From Acidobacteriota bacterium (GTDB taxonomy: Bacteria; Acidobacteriota; Terriglobia; UBA7540), in the NCBI GenBank assembly GCA_021780055.1, contig JAJXZM010000141.1:1-8464 (forward strand): a stretch of 8,464 nt of DNA, given 5' to 3'. The translations under genes were made by a program, and so were the position numbers. Positions 5,685-8,464 of this stretch are shown piece by piece. Numbering within the stretch: position 1 is the stretch's first letter; each line of letters begins with the position of its first letter. The notes under the pieces were generated by a model. It saw nothing but the letters and a program-made list of their open reading frames with translations, was not told where the DNA came from and searched no databases.

Positions 5685-6863
5685 CTAAAACAACTTGAAC
5701 GAACGCAGGAGCGTTGCAAACGAAGGGTTTTCCCCATACAGAAACGCCCGGCCCGCAATGCGCGGTACGAGCGGAACTCTGAAAATCATATCAATACGGC
5801 CGCGCGTCTGACCTTCGCGGTCGCCACCAGGCAGTCTCTTAACGTAGTCGCCCAGTTCAGCGTGCCATTGGCTATTGTACCTTTCGAGCACCGAGGCAGT
5901 CGAGGGACCTTTCAGCGCCTGGTGGATCAAATCGACAGCAACCTCCGCGCTGACCATGGCTGGATAAATTCCTTCTCCCGTCGAGCCGGAAACAAAGCCG
6001 GCCGCATCGCCAATCAACATGACCCGGCCGCGGACCAGGCTCGGTATGCGATAAACGCCACCAACCGGGTCGAGATCAAAATAGACTTTATCCTCCCGCA
6101 GATCGGACGGAACATGGTTCCGCTGGCGAAGCTCCTGAAAGAACTTGCCGAAAAGGGGGCGAATCGAGCGGCCATCATTCAAAAGCGCGCCAATGCCAAT
6201 GCACACGTGCTGCCGCTTGGGGAAAATCCAGCCATAACCCTGAATGCCGCTGTACTCAAGGTACACGCGGAAAGGAAATCGCTCGCCGTAAAACTCCGTA
6301 ATCCGTTCGGGCGGAAACGGGACGTCCGTGTTCGCGCAAAGCACGTAGTCGCCCGGCTGCCATCCCTTGCGCAGACCGGCTTTCACGGCCACCCGGCTGG
6401 AGGCGCCGTCGGCCCCTATCACGATGCATCCAGTAATCTCCCTACCATCCTCAAGCCGCACTCGAATTCCCTCGCGGTCCTCCATCAGATCGTCAACGGC
6501 GCAGCCACCCATGAACCGGGCGCCCGCTCGGACCGCAATCTGCCGCAATCCGTCATCGAGTTTCGACCGCAACGAAAGATAGCCGGACGGCCGGCTCTCC
6601 TGATACCGAGCTTCCCTTTCAATCGACCGGTCATAAAATGCCACGCCGTAGAAGGGATTTTCAACCAGATCCGGGAGAGAATTATTTAGAAAAGAAAACC
6701 GCTCAAACGCCAGGCGGTTGATCCAGCTCGCACAGGTCTTGTGGCGGGGAAAATTACACCGGTCGATCAGCAGCACGGAGTAGCCGCGGTCCGCCAACAA
6801 CTTGGCCGCGGTGGAACCCCCGGGTCCCGCCCCAACCACAATCACATCTGCGCGATCACTCAT
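5685..6863 (-). CDS. Geranylgeranyl reductase family FAD-dependent oxidoreductase
   Basis: A 392-residue flavoprotein of the geranylgeranyl reductase family, whose members reduce prenyl chains of chlorophyll, archaeal or quinone lipids, though many bacterial members are uncharacterised. Features: VIVVGAGPGGSTAA (7-20), Asp34 for the FAD ribose, KTCASW (42-47) at the family's cysteine motif, GADGASS (150-156), the family hallmark YGWIFPK (210-216), and LIGDAAGFVSGSTGEGIYPA (283-302). No membrane helix is obvious. Start: the frame opens at a TTG (6872) three codons earlier, but ATG at 6863 gives MSDRADVIVVG, the usual short lead-in to the Rossmann strand. Neither has a strong Shine-Dalgarno. 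It is 121 bases upstream of the YceI-like gene on the same strand and is only distantly similar to the flavoprotein at 1566-2750. Probably part of the lipid cluster, but it could be its own transcription unit. Confidence 0.9.
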   Translation of the reverse strand: MSDRADVIVVGAGPGGSTAAKLLADRGYSVLLIDRCNFPRHKTCASWINRLAFERFSFLNNSLPDLVENPFYGVAFYDRSIEREARYQESRPSGYLSLRSKLDDGLRQIAVRAGARFMGGCAVDDLMEDREGIRVRLEDGREITGCIVIGADGASSRVAVKAGLRKGWQPGDYVLCANTDVPFPPERITEFYGERFPFRVYLEYSGIQGYGWIFPKRQHVCIGIGALLNDGRSIRPLFGKFFQELRQRNHVPSDLREDKVYFDLDPVGGVYRIPSLVRGRVMLIGDAAGFVSGSTGEGIYPAMVSAEVAVDLIHQALKGPSTASVLERYNSQWHAELGDYVKRLPGGDREGQTRGRIDMIFRVPLVPRIAGRAFLYGENPSFATLLRSFKLF

Positions 6864-6919
6864 TGTTGCCAACCGTCTTGCCTTACCAGAAGTTCAAGCG
6901 AAATCCCTTGTGGAATCTA

Positions 6920-6946
6920 CACCGAGCTTAACGGTGGAGTCCACCG
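6920..6946 (-). other. Overlapping inverted repeats in the leader of the reductase gene
   Basis: cggtgg (6932-6937) pairs perfectly with ccaccg (6941-6946) across a 3-base loop. The same left element can instead pair with caccg at 6920-6924 across seven bases, so the two stems exclude each other. No T run follows on either strand, so this is not a simple terminator. It could be a dimeric operator or an RNA switch in the leader, or chance. Confidence 0.25.
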
Positions 6947-6964
6947 CTATTGGGCGAAATCAGA

Positions 6965-6993
6965 ATAACGCCGCTCGAGGTTGTTTTCGTCAA
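6965..6993 (-). promoter_or_regulatory. Candidate sigma-70 promoter before the reductase gene
   Basis: Minus-strand TTGACG (6988-6993, five of six), a 17-base spacer, then CGTTAT (6965-6970, only three of six). It lies just past the stop of the MFS gene and would give a leader of about 95 bases containing the inverted repeats at 6920-6946. Weak -10, so tentative. Confidence 0.22.
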
Positions 6994-7003
6994 ACGCCGG
7001 AAC

Positions 7004-8284
7004 TCAACTTGCCGTGGATGTTGTTGCACTGCTTCCGGGATCCCGGATGAGGATCAGAACAATCGCAGTCGCCAGGAGCGGAACGGTCCCGGCCGCCACG
7101 AAAGCGGGGAAATAAGAGAACTTGTCAACGATATACCCAATCATCAGCGTAAAGGCCGTGCTGACCAGGCCCGCTCCCAAACCACTGAGCCCTGTGACGG
7201 AGGCAACGACGTCCTGCGGAAACAGGTCCGAGGGGAACGTCAGTCCCATGGTCGACCAGCTTGCGTATCCCCATGTCGCGAAACTGATCAGCAACAGCGC
7301 GACAGTCGTACTGTGCGTCATGGCGGCAGGGATTCCCGCAATGATGGGCAGCGAACTTAGTATGCAAACCAGCTTGCGCGAGCGAATGACCGGCATTCCG
7401 CGCTTGATAAAGAAACCGGTTGCGAACCCTCCCGTGAAGTTTCCGAGGTCTGCGGCAAGAAAAGGAATCCAGGCGAACGCACCGATCTCTTTCAGGCTGA
7501 AGCCGCGCACCTCGCTCAAATAAGCGGGTAGCCAGAAGACATAAAACCACCAGATCGGATCCGTCAGCGAGCGGCCCAGAACAATGCCCCAGACGTTTCT
7601 TTCTTTCAGCAGGCTCAGCCAGCGTTTGGCGCCTTTAAGGGCAGAAGCGACCGGCGTGCCGCGTCGTTCCTGGATAATCTTCCGCTCATCGTCGCCCAAC
7701 CGCGGGTGCTCGTCGAACGGGTGGTAAAAATACAGCCAGGGAATGAGCCAGACAAAACCCAACAGGCCCGCAGCCACAAAGGAGTAGCGCCATCCAAACT
7801 CATAGGCGATAAAGGCAACAAAAGGCGGCGCGACGACGGCACCCACGCTCGAGCCGCTGTCAAAAATGGCTACGGCAAGACCGCGCTCCTCCGCCGGGAA
7901 CCATTCCGCTACGGTCTTGCTGGCGCCAGGCCAGTTGAAGCCTTCGCCGATTCCAAGCATGAAACGGAAGACGGCAAGCGAAAACACAGAACTCGCCAGC
8001 GAATGCACCATGCTGGAAAGAGACCACCAGATCATGGCCAGCGTTAGGCCGCGCCGCGTACCGATGATGTCAATGATGACCCCGCCGATCAGCCACATGC
8101 CCGCGTAGGCAACCTGGAAAGCCGACACGACGTAGGAGTAGTCCTCATGCGTCATGTGGAAATGCTGCATGATCACCGGAGCGAGGACGGAAAGCGTCTG
8201 CCGGTTGATGTAATTGATGACCGTGGAGCAGAAAAGCGTCCAGACGATAAACCATCGCAGGCGCTTAATCGGTTTGGGCTTCAT
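7004..8284 (-). CDS. MFS transporter, anion:cation symporter family (ExuT/GudP-like)
   Basis: A 426-residue inner-membrane transporter with the 12-helix pattern of the major facilitator superfamily. N-terminal LRWFIVWTLFCSTVINYINR followed by QTLSVLAPVI is typical of the ACS subfamily (hexuronate, glucarate, galactonate and related organic anions). Motif A lies between helices 2 and 3 as GGVIIDIIGTRRG. RFMLGIGEGFNWPGASKTVA plus EWFPAEERGLA is a strong ACS signature. A central cytoplasmic loop rich in charged residues (about 195-230) separates the two six-helix halves. ATG start; only a weak GAGAT-like Shine-Dalgarno precedes it. It begins 58 bases after the deaminase-like gene on the same strand, so the two are probably co-transcribed, suggesting import of a sugar acid or amino-sugar-related compound. 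Substrate cannot be read from sequence. Confidence 0.93.
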   Translation of the reverse strand: MKPKPIKRLRWFIVWTLFCSTVINYINRQTLSVLAPVIMQHFHMTHEDYSYVVSAFQVAYAGMWLIGGVIIDIIGTRRGLTLAMIWWSLSSMVHSLASSVFSLAVFRFMLGIGEGFNWPGASKTVAEWFPAEERGLAVAIFDSGSSVGAVVAPPFVAFIAYEFGWRYSFVAAGLLGFVWLIPWLYFYHPFDEHPRLGDDERKIIQERRGTPVASALKGAKRWLSLLKERNVWGIVLGRSLTDPIWWFYVFWLPAYLSEVRGFSLKEIGAFAWIPFLAADLGNFTGGFATGFFIKRGMPVIRSRKLVCILSSLPIIAGIPAAMTHSTTVALLLISFATWGYASWSTMGLTFPSDLFPQDVVASVTGLSGLGAGLVSTAFTLMIGYIVDKFSYFPAFVAAGTVPLLATAIVLILIRDPGSSATTSTAS

Positions 8285-8342
8285 GGCATCTCACACACGC
8301 TTCAGACTGCAAGCGAATAAATTTTCGTCCCTGACGGCAACA

Positions 8343-8464
8343 CTAAGGCAATTCGGTTGATGAGGCCGGATCCAGATAGACCGTGGTGTTGGGATGGTTC
8401 CGCATGATGGTTGCCGGACAACGGGTTGAAATTTCTTCGGTCAGCGTCCGGTGTACGATGTGCG
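8343..8464 (-). CDS. Glucosamine-6-phosphate deaminase-like protein (C-terminal end only)
   Basis: Only the last 39 residues are in the window; the gene runs off the right edge. The tail reads IVHRTLTEEISTRCPATIMR and then NHPNTTVYLDPAS before a TAG stop. The pattern in which an acidic helix leads to PA(S/T)xLxxHPNxTVxLD is the typical end of NagB/6-phosphogluconolactonase-fold sugar isomerase-deaminases, which convert glucosamine-6-phosphate to fructose-6-phosphate and ammonia. The catalytic part is not visible, so a 6-phosphogluconolactonase or an uncharacterised member of the same fold remains possible. It sits 58 bases upstream of the MFS gene on the same strand. Confidence 0.72.
   Translation of the reverse strand, partial: HIVHRTLTEEISTRCPATIMRNHPNTTVYLDPASSTELP

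Noticed and set aside
5862..6689. Open plus-strand frame of 275 codons antisense to the geranylgeranyl-reductase-like gene
   Set aside because: The opposite strand encodes a clear flavoprotein with all family motifs; the plus-strand translation has no recognisable domain and is a shadow of GC-rich coding sequence.

Overview
The window looks like an ordinary chromosomal segment of an acidobacterium or a close relative. That placement is inference. It rests mainly on the RNase E/G-type protein at the left edge, whose core resembles acidobacterial RNase E/G and which carries a long acidic then arginine-rich segment ahead of the second half of its S1 domain. There are no tRNA or rRNA genes, CRISPR repeats, insertion sequences or phage genes. 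Every gap between genes is shorter than 150 bases.

Layout. One gene runs rightward: the 3' part of an RNase E/G gene (1-1433), followed by a hairpin and a strong intrinsic terminator (1491-1529). Everything else is on the minus strand and converges on that terminator. In transcription order (right to left) it reads: the C-terminal end of a probable glucosamine-6-phosphate deaminase-like protein (8343-8464); an MFS transporter of the anion:cation symporter (ExuT/GudP-like) type (7004-8284); a geranylgeranyl-reductase-family flavoprotein (5685-6863); an exported YceI-like lipid-binding protein (4823-5563); a FabF-like beta-ketoacyl synthase (3437-4687); a class I SAM methyltransferase (2738-3421); and a second FAD-dependent oxidoreductase (1566-2750).

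How the genes fit together. The last three genes are tightly packed (15-base gap, then a 13-base overlap) and are probably translationally coupled. The order ketosynthase, methyltransferase, flavoprotein mirrors phenolic-lipid clusters such as srsABC of Streptomyces griseus. Here, however, a FabF-type, ACP-dependent condensing enzyme takes the place of the type III polyketide synthase. With an exported YceI barrel (a family that binds polyisoprenoid or quinone-like lipids) and a geranylgeranyl-reductase-type flavoprotein just upstream, the best hypothesis is a small pathway that builds, methylates and oxidises or reduces a membrane lipid or quinone-like product. No acyl carrier protein, ketoreductase or chain-length factor is present, so partners would have to come from elsewhere. 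The deaminase-like/MFS pair upstream looks like a separate sugar-uptake unit that happens to lie on the same strand.

Several starts in the lipid cluster are non-ATG (GTG for the methyltransferase, TTG for the ketosynthase). For these two genes an in-frame stop just upstream together with a good Shine-Dalgarno sequence settles the start.
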